Shown here: in pieces, positions 30,801 to 40,570 of the stretch
How the letters are laid out: every line of letters begins with the position of its first letter
How positions within the stretch are numbered: position 1 is the stretch's first letter
From: Saprospiraceae bacterium
GTDB taxonomy: Bacteria > Bacteroidota > Bacteroidia > Chitinophagales > Saprospiraceae
NCBI GenBank assembly: GCA_016719615.1
Contig: JADJYQ010000013.1
Location: 1-46,151 of the forward strand
Direction of reading: 5' to 3'
Length of the DNA: 46,151 bases
Program-made: the position numbers and the translations under genes
Notes under the pieces: model-generated
What the model was told of the DNA's origin: nothing
The model's input: the letters and a program-made list of their open reading frames with translations, nothing else
The model's database searches: none

Positions 30801-31672
30801 TTATCCGGCCAGTTACTACCGATATTGTTGGGTCCGGTGATCTGCCCTTTACAATAGGTACGGCCCAGCAAGTAAACTTCATCAGTAGTTGTAATTTCAC
30901 CATCGACAAAATCATCTGCTGTGGTACCGCCATAATATTTATTCCAAATTACATCGTAGTTATTCCTATTGATTTTTGCCATCCAAACATCACTATAGTA
31001 AAGCACTTCACTATTGGCATAACACCCCTCTTCAACGGGATGGAAATTTCCCATGACTAAAACATTACCATCTGAGGTGAACCTAATTTCATAAATGATA
31101 TCACCAATCGTATAACTTACACCACCTAGTCGACTTCCAACACTACTTAGGTTATATAAAATGGCTGCGCCACCATAACCATTCGTATAACCGCCAACCA
31201 GGAAAGTACCATCTGTTTTCTTTGCTATCGCATGAAAGGCAGAACTTCTATTGTCTATAACAGATGGGTGTGTTTGTTCCCAGATAAGTCCGCCGGATTT
31301 ATTGATTTTAAAAATCCATGCATCGTAATCCTTTTGGCCTACAATTACATAGCCATCTGAAACTTCAACTGCCTGATGCGCATATTCAGCTTCTCTTGAA
31401 CCAATACATTGTTGCCATTCAGTAGTTCCGTTGGCTCGTCTTTTGACGATCCAAGCATCCGTAAGTCCATGCTGACCGGATACCATGCCATCGTTAGAAT
31501 CTGTACTTCCAATGAGAAGTGAGCCACCATCTGAACATTCTAAAACAAAAACAGCTTGTTCATTTTTTGAACCACCGGCAAAGTAATTCCATTGCTCGGC
31601 AGGGCCGTTTTGGGCGAAACAAAAATCCCCTACCAGGATAGTAAAGACAATACAAATGATATACTTTTTCAT
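27834..31672 (-). CDS. giant T9SS surface protein: propeller, PPC domains, six CC-motif repeats
   Basis: About 1,280 aa from ATG 31672 (signal peptide MKKYIICIVFTILVGDFCFAQ minus the upstream in-frame extension). Order: a kelch/SBBP-like propeller (ECSDGGSLLIGSTDSNDG, VSDGYVIVGQKDYDAWIF, KKTDGTFLVGGYTNG); two PPC-like beta domains each ending in a Tyr-rich strand (AGYYYILVDGPTTSQVGPF, AGRYYIVVDGWKNSEGNYD); six ~85-residue PKD-like repeats; and a T9SS type A tail (VYPNPVNEK to IQRIEIIH, TAA at 27834). One or two indels near 28000-28130 separate the tail from the main frame. It should be exported through the outer membrane; adhesion or ligand binding is a guess. A regulatory palindrome lies 54 nt before the ATG. 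Confidence 0.85.
28104..29617 (-). repeat. six tandem ~255-bp repeats coding PKD-like CC-motif modules
   Basis: Units at 29617-29360, 29359-29108, 29107-28853, 28852-28598, 28597-28346 and 28345-28104. The middle four share W-K-D-D-T-G-G-G-x-I-G-G-G-P-I-S, then P-I-P-x-P-P, then N-G-R-W-Y-I-C-C-R/K and W-I/L-C-N/D-P. Units 2 and 3 are nearly identical in DNA, so recent duplication or gene conversion is likely. The first and last units are divergent. Vicinal cysteines near the end of every unit suggest disulfides inside or between modules. Confidence 0.85.
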
Positions 31673-31725
31673 AATTCTGATTTTTAATTGTGGGTCAAAA
31701 ATGCTGGAGAATATAGAATTTGGAA

Positions 31726-31740
31726 ATATAACTTTGGTTA
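31726..31740. promoter_or_regulatory. regulatory palindrome, site 1
   Basis: ATATAACTTTGGTTA, a variant of the repeated TATAAC-N4-GTTATA motif, 54 nt upstream of the ATG of the giant T9SS protein. See sites at 33567, 34716 and 40957. Confidence 0.6.
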
Positions 31741-31757
31741 GGGGGGCTTTGGGGGGG
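31741..31757. promoter_or_regulatory. double poly-G/poly-C tract upstream of the giant T9SS gene
   Basis: G6-CTTT-G7 on the + strand (C7-AAAG-C6 on the gene's strand), directly adjoining site 1 and 69-85 nt upstream of the start codon. Runs of this length are rare in this AT-rich window and are prone to slippage. Confidence 0.5.
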
Positions 31758-31840
31758 TATACTACCCTCATTTTAGATATATCGGATTGGAGGATGGTAG
31801 GCTTGTAGGGGTTTAGGCTTGTGGGCAATATGTCAGTCCA

Positions 31841-31859
31841 TACCTTATCTCATAAGGTA
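31841..31859. other. perfect 8-bp hairpin
   Basis: TACCTTAT-CTC-ATAAGGTA, about 170 nt upstream of the giant T9SS gene. It may be an operator or the 3' structure of the gene further upstream. The rest of 31860-32288 shows only the terminator below. Confidence 0.4.
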
Positions 31860-32000
31860 GAAATTTACAAAAGGAAAAGATTGGATTTAAAGGTTTTCAT
31901 TCTTAGTGACATCCAGTTGTTTATATATTTTACTATTGTTTTAAATTCCATCCATATGAATTGATTATTATAACTTGAAAAACGATACGAAGTATTACAA

Positions 32001-32024
32001 AACAAAAAGGCCGCTATTGCGGCC
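32001..32024 (-). terminator. Rho-independent terminator
   Basis: GGCCGC-TATT-GCGGCC stem-loop (32009-32024) followed on the - strand by TTTTTGTT. It lies about 265 nt past the end of the secreted protein gene at 32289 and should end the response-regulator-side transcript. Confidence 0.75.
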
Positions 32025-32288
32025 CTTACGTTCTTGTTGAAATATGATTACTTCACACATTGAGGACAAAGGTTGTCAAGAACTTTCATCAATAATATAA
32101 AATTAAGGAGCTCAAAACTTTGTCAGACGTTGTTCAATTCCAATTTTAAATTCGGTAAAATATTGTCATTTGCTCCTATGGCATTTTCATAGACTGATTC
32201 AAAACATAAAGTTTAGATTTAAATAGCTTTGTGCCAGTATTATTCTGTTGTGATGGACTTAATAACATTTTTACACCAGCATCAAAAT

Positions 32289-33519
32289 TTACCTGATCAG
32301 TTCTACTGTACCAATTATTTTTTCTAAATTAATTTTATTCGTTATGGGCATATGTAAGTTTATATTACCATATATACTAATCACATCTTTGTAAATAACA
32401 AATTCAAAACCCGACTTAAATTGCACTGACTGATATTTGAATCCACTAATACCTAAAATTGAATCCCCAGCAAACTGTTTACTCATATAATATATTTCAT
32501 AATTTAAACCAGTCTTTTGATTCTCATTGACTAATGCAATTGCGGTGGTACTACCTTTATAATAAATTGAAAAATCGCTTAATTCCGGAAAATATAAGTT
32601 TTCATTTAGATTAGCATTTTCTGAAAATAAACCTCCCGTAAATAAGCCCAGTTCATTATAAGATTTACCAAATTTGGCTGTTGCCTGTAGCGTCAATGAA
32701 GGGGAATATTTATTAGCAAAATTGGAAATTGCTGGAGAAGCTGCAATTCCGTTTAATGCATCTGTTTTTTGTGATTTTCTCCTCAAGACTTGAAATTCTA
32801 TCCCTCAATTCTTTAAATCAGTCGTTTATATGAATAATTCCCTATACAAGTCCAATTTATAAAGTATCGCTTTCGACAGATAATTTTTTACTATCTGAAT
32901 TATAAATAACACGATTACCAAGCTTTCAACTTCATCAGTTAGTGTCAAAGTTTCTCTTTATCAATTCTATTTCAAACCACGTCATGTATATTGATTTCAT
33001 CATGATATCAACACTATCTATAAATTCCCTTTTACTCATTAATGTAGATGAATAATTCAATTTTAAATCTTTCAATTTATCCTCCAGTAAATAATAGTTT
33101 ACTTCACATTCTCTAGTTATTGCAATGTTATCATCTTTGTATTTTGATTGATTCAAATTTAATTTAAAGAAGGTTATTTACATCAGCTGATTTACTTCTT
33201 AACTAGTATTCAATTCTTGCTGACTCTTTTGGCTTTTGTCTTAATTTATAAATTTCACTAGATTTCTTTTGTCCTTTTGAATTTGGTTTTGCAATGTGTC
33301 AATAAGATTCTCCAATTAGATCATTTGATTTTCTTTGAAACGATGTATCAACAAATTGAACATCAGAATAATCAACTGAGGCCGTTTTGTTTCTAAATCA
33401 ATCAGTGTAATTGCCTTAATGGTGCTTTTGGGAGATTTTGTTTGAATACTATTTAAAACAGTTTGGCAATAAAGTAGTCCTGAGTTAAAAATGAGAAGGA
33501 GAATAATTACTTTTTTCAT
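32289..33519 (-). CDS. secreted protein of unknown function, multiply frameshifted
   Basis: Starts at ATG 33519 with signal peptide MKKVIILLLIFNSGLLYCQ. The reading moves through several frames: SIQTKSPKSTIKAITLIDLE; EVNYYLLEDKLKDLKLNY with SKREFIDSVDIMMKS (32935-33156); a short coiled coil KELRDRISSLEEKIT near 32800; and a C-terminal beta-rich part (32289-32786) with ISNFANKYSPSLTLQATAKF, GKSYNELGLFTGGLF and GFKYQSVQFKSGFEFVIYKD. Total about 400 codons. I do not recognise the family. A palindrome (site 3) lies 48 nt upstream of the ATG, at the same distance as in two other genes of the window. Confidence 0.55.
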
Positions 33520-33566
33520 GATTAATTTTTTGCACAAACTTATTATGCAATTATTTTAATCAAAAC

Positions 33567-33582
33567 CTAACTTTTGTTATAT
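33567..33582. promoter_or_regulatory. regulatory palindrome, site 3
   Basis: CTAACTTTTGTTATAT, 48 nt upstream of the start of the secreted protein gene. On the - strand it is followed, nearer the gene, by TAAGTTTG, an exact -7 match (TAnnTTTG), which suits activation from an upstream site. Confidence 0.6.
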
Positions 33583-33676
33583 CAACCCAATAGTCAATAA
33601 TCAAATACTGCTGTAGTATTCTATTCTATTGCGCAATAATTCATCCAAGTAGCATATTTGAATAGTATTGGAAACG

Positions 33677-34306
33677 TTAGATTAAATTTTTGAGTCTGTT
33701 CACGGCTTCGGTCCGATTGCTGACCTGCAATTTATCGTAGATTTTATGGATATGTTGTTTGACGGTACCCGTAGTGATGCCCATCTTATCAGCAATCTCT
33801 TTATACAACAAGCCTTGTGCGAGCCACTCCAATAATTCGCGTTCGCGTGAGGTGATAGGTAAGTCCTTGGGATCATTTTTAATGTTCGGAGTCCATTTTT
33901 GGAATACATCCAATACCCGACGCGCAATACTTGGAGACATGGGAGATCCTCCTTCGTATAATTCACACAAGGCAGTTATGAGTTTTCAGTTGCGGCGCCT
34001 TAAGAATGTAACCTTTGCTCCTACTGGAAGCGGTTTAAATATTTTTTCGTCGTCTTCATAAACGGTAAACATACAATACTGCATGGAAGGACACTTGGGA
34101 GCCAACTGAAGCATCGCTTCAATGCCACTGGCACGTGGCAAACCAATATCGACTATTAAAATATCTGCCGGCTTTTGTGGCAAAAACCGGATGGCGTCTT
34201 CTGCATTGTGGTATACTTGTTTGCATTGCATGTTGGTTTCGGCATTGATCAGCTCCTGCAACGCGACAACAACGTCTTTCAGATCTTCCGGGATAGCAAA
34301 GTTCAT
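33677..34306 (-). CDS. LuxR/NarL-family response regulator, one frameshift
   Basis: About 210 aa in two pieces (33986-34306 and 33677-33970). Receiver domain: acidic pair in AIPEDLKDVVVALQELI, phospho-acceptor Asp in ADILIVDIGLPRASGIEAML, then MFTVYEDDEKIFK. LuxR-type HTH: LPITSRERELLEWLAQGLLY, KEIADKMGITTGTVKQHIHK, IYDKLQVSNRTEAVNRL. The break near 33975-34015 lies in the linker. It is the natural partner of the histidine kinase just upstream (34728-37670), with a small gene between them. The repeated palindrome found before three genes here is a good candidate for its binding site (inference). Confidence 0.85.
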
Positions 34307-34395
34307 TTTCGTAATAATTAAGCCCGATCGGAATCTAAAGTACAGCATAAATGGAAATTCAGTTTGTCCATCGATAAATATAATCAAAGTTATTA

Positions 34396-34674
34396 CTACA
34401 GGGATGACCGTTTGCAGAGTATTACCAGACAGCCAGTTTTATTGGATTCCGCAGTGGCTATTCCGTCGCGGTGCAAATCGACGTAACTACCAACCAGACT
34501 ATTAGTAAGTCTCAGGCGGTATTCGTGATCACCTGCCTTAAATATATGTTCTGCGCCGAGAGGACAGATTTTTACTAACGGCGGTTCCATTGCAACGAAT
34601 GATTTCCATTGACATCAGGTAATTATTGTGGTATTCGATCTGGTGCCGTCAAGGTAAACTGTAAAAATTTTCAT
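34396..34674 (-). CDS. small unknown protein between kinase and response regulator, frameshifted
   Basis: Starts at ATG 34674: MKIFTVYLDGTRSNTTIIT, then by frame changes YLMSMEIIRCNGTAVSKN, AEHIFKAGDHEYRLRLTNSL and VGSYVDLHRDGIATAESNK, about 90 aa. No signal peptide is seen. A palindrome (site 2) lies 42 nt before the start. Its place between a sensor kinase and its regulator suggests a role in that pathway, but the family is not known to me. Confidence 0.45.
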
Positions 34675-34715
34675 TCTTTTTTACTCAAAGATGCCAGACA
34701 AAGGTCAATTGATAA

Positions 34716-34731
34716 ATATAACTTTTGTTAG
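34716..34731. promoter_or_regulatory. regulatory palindrome, site 2
   Basis: ATATAACTTTTGTTAG, overlapping the stop codon of the histidine kinase and 42 nt upstream of the small gene that precedes the response regulator. It implies an internal promoter that can drive the regulator separately from the kinase. Confidence 0.6.
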
Positions 34732-37670
34732 ACCAATTCCGCTTCAACCGGGAAGCATAGCGTGATCATACTGCCGCTTACTGACGATTGAATGTTTACT
34801 GTACCCTGGAGTGTTTCCATGCGTTTACGCAAGTTATATAAGCCATTGCCTTTGTCACTTACTTGTTGCACATCAAATCCGTGGCCATCGTCAGATATGG
34901 AAATACAAACACTTTGTTCTTTGAAAGTACAATGAATAATGGCTTGACTTGCATGCGCGTGCTTGACCAAATTATTGTAAGACTTCTTTTACTGACAATA
35001 GAATGTTTCTCCTTCTCCCCACTAATTTTGATATATTCTGGAAAGGCTTGTTGTTCCCTTAACAAAAGGCATTCCCGTGTTCTTCAAATATTCATGGCCT
35101 TAATGGCGCAGATAGACCATAAGTTTCCGAAGTTGTCGTTACGCGGGTTCCAGGGCCCAAATGATTTCAGACATTTGCGCAATAGGCTATTTGCTTTGTT
35201 CTGCTATTTTCCGGATCTGCGACTTTTCCTCATCTGATTGGAAGCTGGCGCATAGCGCGATCACTGAGAGTAACGAATAGGTTGTTGAGTCCTGATCCCA
35301 AGTCATCGCTACATTTCACCTGGCGCTATGCGGTGCGTTCTGTTCGATAGCTTGTTTTTGTCGATCAACAAACGTTGCTCGCGGAGTAGCAGGTCCTTTT
35401 TCGAGTTGGCGTTGGTGGGTGCAAGTTATAATCCCCAAAAGCAATGTAAAACTAAAAAAACTATGGTATTACCACTTAAAAGCGGAACCAGGGCTTCATC
35501 AGAATGGAGCTAAAATTTCAATCGGAAATTCTTGCAAATTACTTTCGCAGAAAGATCTGTAATGTTGTACAGCAATAAAAAGTATATTTTCGAGTTTGTT
35601 GAAATATAGTTTACTGCCACTTCGAATTCTAAAAATGATTCCAGGAAGATTTCTATAGGGGCTAAATAATATTGAATATTGCTACTTCAGGGTGATCATA
35701 TGAGTTGAATTTATGGTGAAGCACAGCGGATTAGTTTGAGGTGGCAACACCAAACTATCTAAAATAGAAGCTTATCCTCACGAGAAGAACTTTATTGAAT
35801 TAACGATCAATTGATTCAAGTACATCCGGGGCAGATTGCTTATCTACAACTAATGGGATTAAACGTAGTTAATTTCTGTGCCGGAAAAGAAAATGGAATC
35901 CCTTGGATGGCACCACAAGCTCCGCAAGTATTTGTTTTCTCATTCATGAATGGTTCCAATACGTTTTCATTGATTTGTACGGGATCATCACTGAAACAAG
36001 CCTGATGCATTTCGGCTTCCCCAGATTTTCGCTTCGGCATCACTTACAATACACACATGTATTTAACCTTGTTATCTATGGCATCGGATTTTTAAGTTCA
36101 AAATTATCCAGGTATTACTAATTAACCAATGGAACTTGAAAAATAAAATTTGTTCTGATTGGCGTCATACACCTAGTCATACAAGTCGCAACAAATGGTA
36201 TTTCGCACATTACTTTTGGGACCATTGTATTGTAGTTCTTATAAGATCTTCGTTCAGACCCGTGATGAGATATTTACGATTGATAGCATTAACATAGTGG
36301 TACATTTTTGTTTGAGGATTCGGGAGATCCAATTCATACCAATAATCTCCGGAATACCTTAGGATTTTTCGATCTGTCGTACATAAATATTTGTCTCCAT
36401 CAGCCGACTGAAAAAACCTGAAAATTCGATCTTTAGGAAGAACCTCCATTTTTGTTATTACCAGGACCCTGTAGGTTCATTAAAAATACATAAAGCTATT
36501 GGAAATAATAGTATGGTATTTTATTGTTCTGAATATTAAGATCCTTTTAATTTATCAATAGGTGACATTTTCGATTGGTCTTCTTCATACCTGACTGATA
36601 AAATTTCAATTTCTTGAAAAGTGACATAATATTTACCATTGACAATTACTGGACATATTGCCTTCAAAAGATTTGGAAATGAAAATGGTTGAATGAGAAG
36701 GAATTTGGATTTAATACTGCTAAAAATTCCATAAGAACTGAGTGTAACGCTACCATCCCTAGTCTTGAACATTTTCTTTGCACAGGGTCTTTTATGTCCG
36801 TCACGAAAAGCCTGCCACCTGAAATATTCAATGTTTCTCGAATTGGATCCTTACCAAACCCCGATCGCTGGTAGAAGCAAGCACATTGAATTTCATCTGC
36901 ATAATTGCACAAGGACGTTTTGAATAGCTTGTTTTTGCCAAATAGCTCTTTACCAAAAAGTGTTGAGGATCCCCAAGAAAAAGGCCCTTATCTCCAAACA
37001 AAAGCAAGCTGCCATCACTTTGAATCAGAATATCTTGTAAAAGACAATATGAGGGCCAATTTATCCAACTCTTTACAGTTGTTCCTTCAGAATGTAAACT
37101 GTCTGCTTGAAAGACCGATGGATGATAGGTAAAGTAATAAGCATAATATTGTTGCCTCTTCTCATTTGCTGTAATTCTTTTTCCACCTATATTCTGGGCA
37201 ACAAGTATAAATTGCTTTGATTCTATATCAAATTGAAGAACATCACTGCCGTGCTTTATCCACAAGCGTTTATTAGCTTGTGCCCAACCAAAACAATGGT
37301 AATCACTGGTCAGATATGTGCCATTACTGGCCTGAATCTGGAAACTAATCGACTTCTGAGTTCTTTTGTCAAAACAAACCAGGCTTTCATAATTGCAAAA
37401 CCATATTTTGTCGAATTGATCAAAATAAAAATTGCTTTGAATATTAGGGCTTCCCTTTTCGACCAGTTTTTTTCTGACAAATTCTCTCCCATCAAATACG
37501 AAAACCTGATGGGTTGTCCCCAAATAAATCAGGCCTTCAGGTGATTCAGAAATGAAGTCGCAAGTTTCGGGGAAATGAATTTTACTTTGCGCACATACGT
37601 ACCCAATCGATAAATAAAAAATATAAATAATTAGTTGAAAGTAGATTCCAAATTCGATATTTGTAGTCAA
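34728..37670 (-). CDS. propeller sensor histidine kinase (Reg_prop, HisKA_3, HATPase), fragmented
   Basis: 2,943 bp, about 980 aa, the normal size for Bacteroidota propeller-sensor kinases. N-terminal signal (IYFQLIIYIFYLSIGYVCAQ), then propeller-type repeats in the clean piece 36828-37670 (SESPEGLIYLGTTHQVFVFD, FYFDQFDKIWFCNYESLVCF, IQSDGSLLLFGDKGLFLGD) and later fragments (36536-36772, 36210-36449). A hydrophobic segment near 35430-35490 is followed by a charged helix (QLEKDLLLREQRLLIDK in mixed frames), a dimerisation box ending DDLGSGLNNLFVTLSD and EEKSQIRKIAEQS. The ATPase domain (34728-34970) has KHAHASQAIIHCTFKEQ, DDGHGFDV and GNGLYNLRKRMETL. Many breaks lie in 35000-36800. Periplasmic sensing and phosphotransfer to the adjacent LuxR-type regulator are inferred. 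Confidence 0.7.
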
Positions 37671-37697
37671 AATTCAATATTTAACTTTTATTCTTGC

Positions 37698-38170
37698 TTA
37701 TTTTTTACTTGACTCAGATACATAAATTTTATGGCCAAGATCAGGATCCGTTAGTGGAATGGTCCCTGTATGACCATAAACAGCATAAGCAAGATTGTTA
37801 TTTGATATTCTGCATTTGTGGATACATAAAAATTGTATAGTTAAAGGTGACTCTAGCAGTACCTCCAAAATATGAGCTCTTTCAAATTTATTAAACTTAA
37901 TAATGCCGCCCTGGGTGAGGAATGATCAGGACAAGGCAATTCTCCAACATAAATAGGTGTAGATTGCCCATTGATTGGTATTGCTTTTAACCTGAAATGC
38001 ACTTCCCCAGAAATTAGTACACTATCAACTTCAAAGTAAGCAGATTGTTGATTACTTTCTATAAAGGATGCTATAGGTGCTTTATAAAAATTTGTAACAC
38101 ATGGATTATCCTGGGTACCGGAAGAGATCAATCGATCTGTTTTCGGATCAAAAACTCTTGAATATGTCAT
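37698..38170 (-). CDS. unknown protein, paralog B of a tandem pair, one frameshift
   Basis: About 157 aa: MTYSRVFDPKTDRLISSGTQ, FRLKAIPINGQSTPIYVGEL, PCPDHSSPRA, then after a shift near 37900 GIIKFNKFERAHILEVLLES, PLTIQFLCIHKCRIS, NNNLAYAVYGHTG and SESSKK with TAA at 37698. No signal peptide. It aligns by eye with the preceding gene (PIY...LP...HS, then FNK..., then N-S/N-L near the end). It ends 27 nt before the kinase start, so it should be in the same operon. Confidence 0.55.
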
Positions 38171-38180
38171 TGTAAAATAT

Positions 38181-38659
38181 TTAAATGGTTATAAATGCAG
38201 GTTGCGATGGTTTCCGGTCTATTGAAGTTACACTATGAAGAAATAAAGTTAAACTGTTTTCAACACTCCCGCCGCCCCTAAAGGAAATCGCAACACCTAT
38301 TAACTTTGAAGCATCAGCCATAGCTGCTGCTAAGATAGCTTCAAAATGATTTTTGTTGAACGTATTAGGGATGTTAAATTGCCCTACGAGTAGCATTGGA
38401 TGATCCGGAATGCACTGCTCCGGGCAAGGAAATCACCAAATATATAGGATTTGTTGTTTGTTGATTGATAAAATTTAAACAAAAAATAATTTTGACTCGG
38501 GAAATCCAGGTATTGTTTCTGCTTGCACTTGAACTTCAGTATAGGTTTTCCTTGATAAACGCTTTAGTTTGAATGGAACAAAACTTGTACTGCATAAAGC
38601 ATTGGAACCAACATTGTTTTGATAATGTCAGATGTGGATTAATAATTGCGATGCCACAT
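38181..38659 (-). CDS. unknown protein, paralog A of a tandem pair, frameshifted
   Basis: About 155 aa, start uncertain (ATG 38659 is used). Segments: NNVGSNALCSTSFVPFKLKR, TYTEVQVQAETIPGFPESK, FINQQTTNPIYLVISLPGAV, then the clean 3' piece GQFNIPNTFNKNHFEAILAA, AMADASKLIGVAISFRGGG, SVENSLTLFLHSVTSIDRK. It ends 10 nt before paralog B. No homologous family comes to mind. The pair sits between the pYEATS/membrane genes and the sensor kinase. Confidence 0.5.
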
Positions 38660-38682
38660 ATTAAAATTTTTTTTTATTAATA

Positions 38683-39461
38683 TTAGTAGAAAATTTCAAT
38701 TTCAATTACAGGAATAACTGCATCATTCGATTGATGAAAGGCTTTGGTCTCTTCTGTTATTAATGATAAATCCTATATTCAGACCTAATGCCTTGATCCT
38801 GATCCAAGAAGTCCAACACAGCTTTGAATCCAAGTTTACAAAATCGGTATTGTCTCAAGACCCAGTAGAAAGTTTTTGAAAACTTTCGCTATCGCTGATT
38901 TGAAGAAAAATGTGAGCCATAAGTGAAAAATTATTAAACAAGACGAAATCAATCCCAGATTTAAATTAAAGATTCCGGGATTTGTTTGTGCTGTCATTGA
39001 TGGCAAAAGTTTACCTTGGTATGAAAAATTTAAATAGAAAGTAGTCGCTTTTTTGAGACATTCTTTAAAAGGTTTCCATGCAATGGTATTGAAAAATGAA
39101 AAGTTTGCATTTTCATCCACAAATAAGCCCTCCGATCTTTATTGTCATGTGAACCTAAAATAATTCTCAGATTCTGCAAAGAAATTATAGTTCTTTTTGT
39201 CGCTACTGTCAAATCGTTTACTGGCTACCAATTCTATTTTGGGTTGTATTGCACCCCGACTTTCCTAAGTTTGCCAATAAAATCATTCCTGGTTTTACTT
39301 CGGCAGCATTTTCTTCCTCAGGATCTTCTTCCCTAACTTCTGCACTTGTGGTTGTTGCTTTAACCCGCTTACTCTTGTTGAATTCAAGTCCGGCTTGGGC
39401 TTCAAGGAATTTAGGACAAACTACTAGCGTCAAACAAATAAGACTAATAAATTGATTTCAT
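38683..39461 (-). CDS. secreted protein of unknown function, fragmented
   Basis: About 255 codons from ATG 39461, only 1 nt after the stop of the membrane-protein gene. The leader is broken (INLLVLFV, then CPKFLEAQA as a likely signal-peptidase site). The mature part starts GLEFNKSKRVKATTTSAEVR, then an acidic stretch EEDPEEENAAEVKPG, MILLANLGKVGVQYNPK, KRFDSSDKKNYNFFAESENY, FFNTIAWKPFKECLKKATTF, YLNFSYQGKLLPSMTAQTNP, and it ends SNDAVIPVIEIEIFY with TAA at 38683. Probably periplasmic or outer-membrane. Family not recognised. Confidence 0.45.
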
Positions 39462-39462
39462 G

Positions 39463-39865
39463 CTATGATAACATTTTTTGAACTCCATTATTAATACGCC
39501 CTAAGATTTCACCTAAAACTTTGACAATGGTTTCTCCAAAAGTAGCCAGGATCAAAGCATAACCAATGTATATCAACTGACACCTTACATCCGATTGTGA
39601 GCAAATAATATAGTTTATCCATGAGTTCAAGCACTAAAGGGGTGCATGCCGAGGCTATAAAAAAGCAAGAATAAGCTTCTTACGCCATTCATTAAAACCG
39701 TACTTGAGGCCTCTTTAAAATTGACCGAGTTAACATTATCGCTATATCCAAATGCCCGATTTTTTAGATTCAGAATCCAAGGCAAAGGCTCCCATTGCGC
39801 CAATACAACTCGTGATTACTGTTGTTAAAATAAAATGAAGCCAAGTTAAATTTTCGAGATCGCAT
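39463..39865 (-). CDS. small membrane protein next to pYEATS, frameshifted
   Basis: About 135 aa with three hydrophobic segments in mixed frames: LTWLHFILTTVITSCIGAMG, then SVNFKEASSTVLMNGVRK followed by LILAFFIASACTPLVLELMD, and IYIGYALILATFGETIVKVL, ending GEILGRINNGVQKMLS and TAG at 39463. The start is uncertain; ATG at 39865 is in a different frame from the first helix. Immediate linkage to the pYEATS gene suggests a functional pair of soluble sensor/effector and membrane component (inference). Confidence 0.5.
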
Positions 39866-39889
39866 TGAAGTAAACTATATTATGAATTT

Positions 39890-40570
39890 TTAAATTCCTG
39901 AAACACCCACAACATCAGTAGCCAAATCCAATTTGAGCATAGCCCCATCCTCTGTTTGCGCCCCCAAGGTAAAGGAACCATAACTCACCAGCTGCAAACA
40001 AGCTTCCCCATCTTTTGCTTCGATAACAGGCTTGGGGTTGTTGAAACTTGGGTGAAGAAAGAATTGCACTTTTCCTTTTAGTGGTTCCTGTTTGTAAATA
40101 CTGCGAACAAAAATTTTCAAGCGATACAAACCCGAACCGGGAATTTCATCAACGCTTGCACTGATGCGCTTCCCCTTATCTTCCAATTGTCCGTTCCAAT
40201 TGGCTTTTAAAGGATCGTCAGACTCATTCTCATGGAATGCTTTTTCATTCCTGACTTTCACTTCGAGTCCTTTTCCCACACCCTGGGCCATCATGGCCAT
40301 AGTTTCATCCTGAGCTTTTGCAAGCTCCTGTTTGATCATTTCCTCAAATGTTACGCCGTCCTTGCCAATGGTAATTTTGAGGCTGTAGTTACCCCTTTAG
40401 TTTTATGGCTTCAAATAACCCCCAACATTGACTTTCTGTAAATTATCGCCAGAAAGCCTTCAGACCAAAAGGCTGAATTTATTGCTTCGCAAAGTTTTTA
40501 AATGTTCGCCATCGAGAATTAATTCTTGATGAATATTAAGAACTACTATTAATTGAGCAAATTTAATCAT
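39890..40570 (-). CDS. pYEATS domain protein
   Basis: Starts at ATG 40570 (MIKFAQLIVVLNIHQELILD) and stays in one frame to 39890, 227 codons, except for a TGA and two TAA codons between 40400 and 40490. The intact part has TIGKDGVTFEEMIKQELAKA, then KANWNGQLEDKGKRISASVD, GSGLYRLKIFVRSI, VQFFLHPSFNNPKPVIEAKD, GEACLQLVSYGSFTLGAQTE and DGAMLKLDLA. The F-x-L-H-P-(S/T)-F and YGSFTxGA strands are the pYEATS signature as I remember it. pYEATS domains are predicted sensory or adaptor modules in prokaryotic stress/conflict systems. Neighbours are a small membrane protein and, further on, a MORN-caspase gene. Confidence 0.65.

Noticed and set aside
35811..36043. Zinc-ribbon-like small gene on the - strand (CGAC ... 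CPGC)
   Set aside because: It lies inside the propeller kinase, needs a TAA read as sense, and the alternative frame (VVPSKDSIFFSGTEIN) fits the kinase sensor region better.
35840..36121. + strand ORFs at 35811-36121 as genes
   Set aside because: Shadows of the fragmented sensor kinase on the opposite strand.
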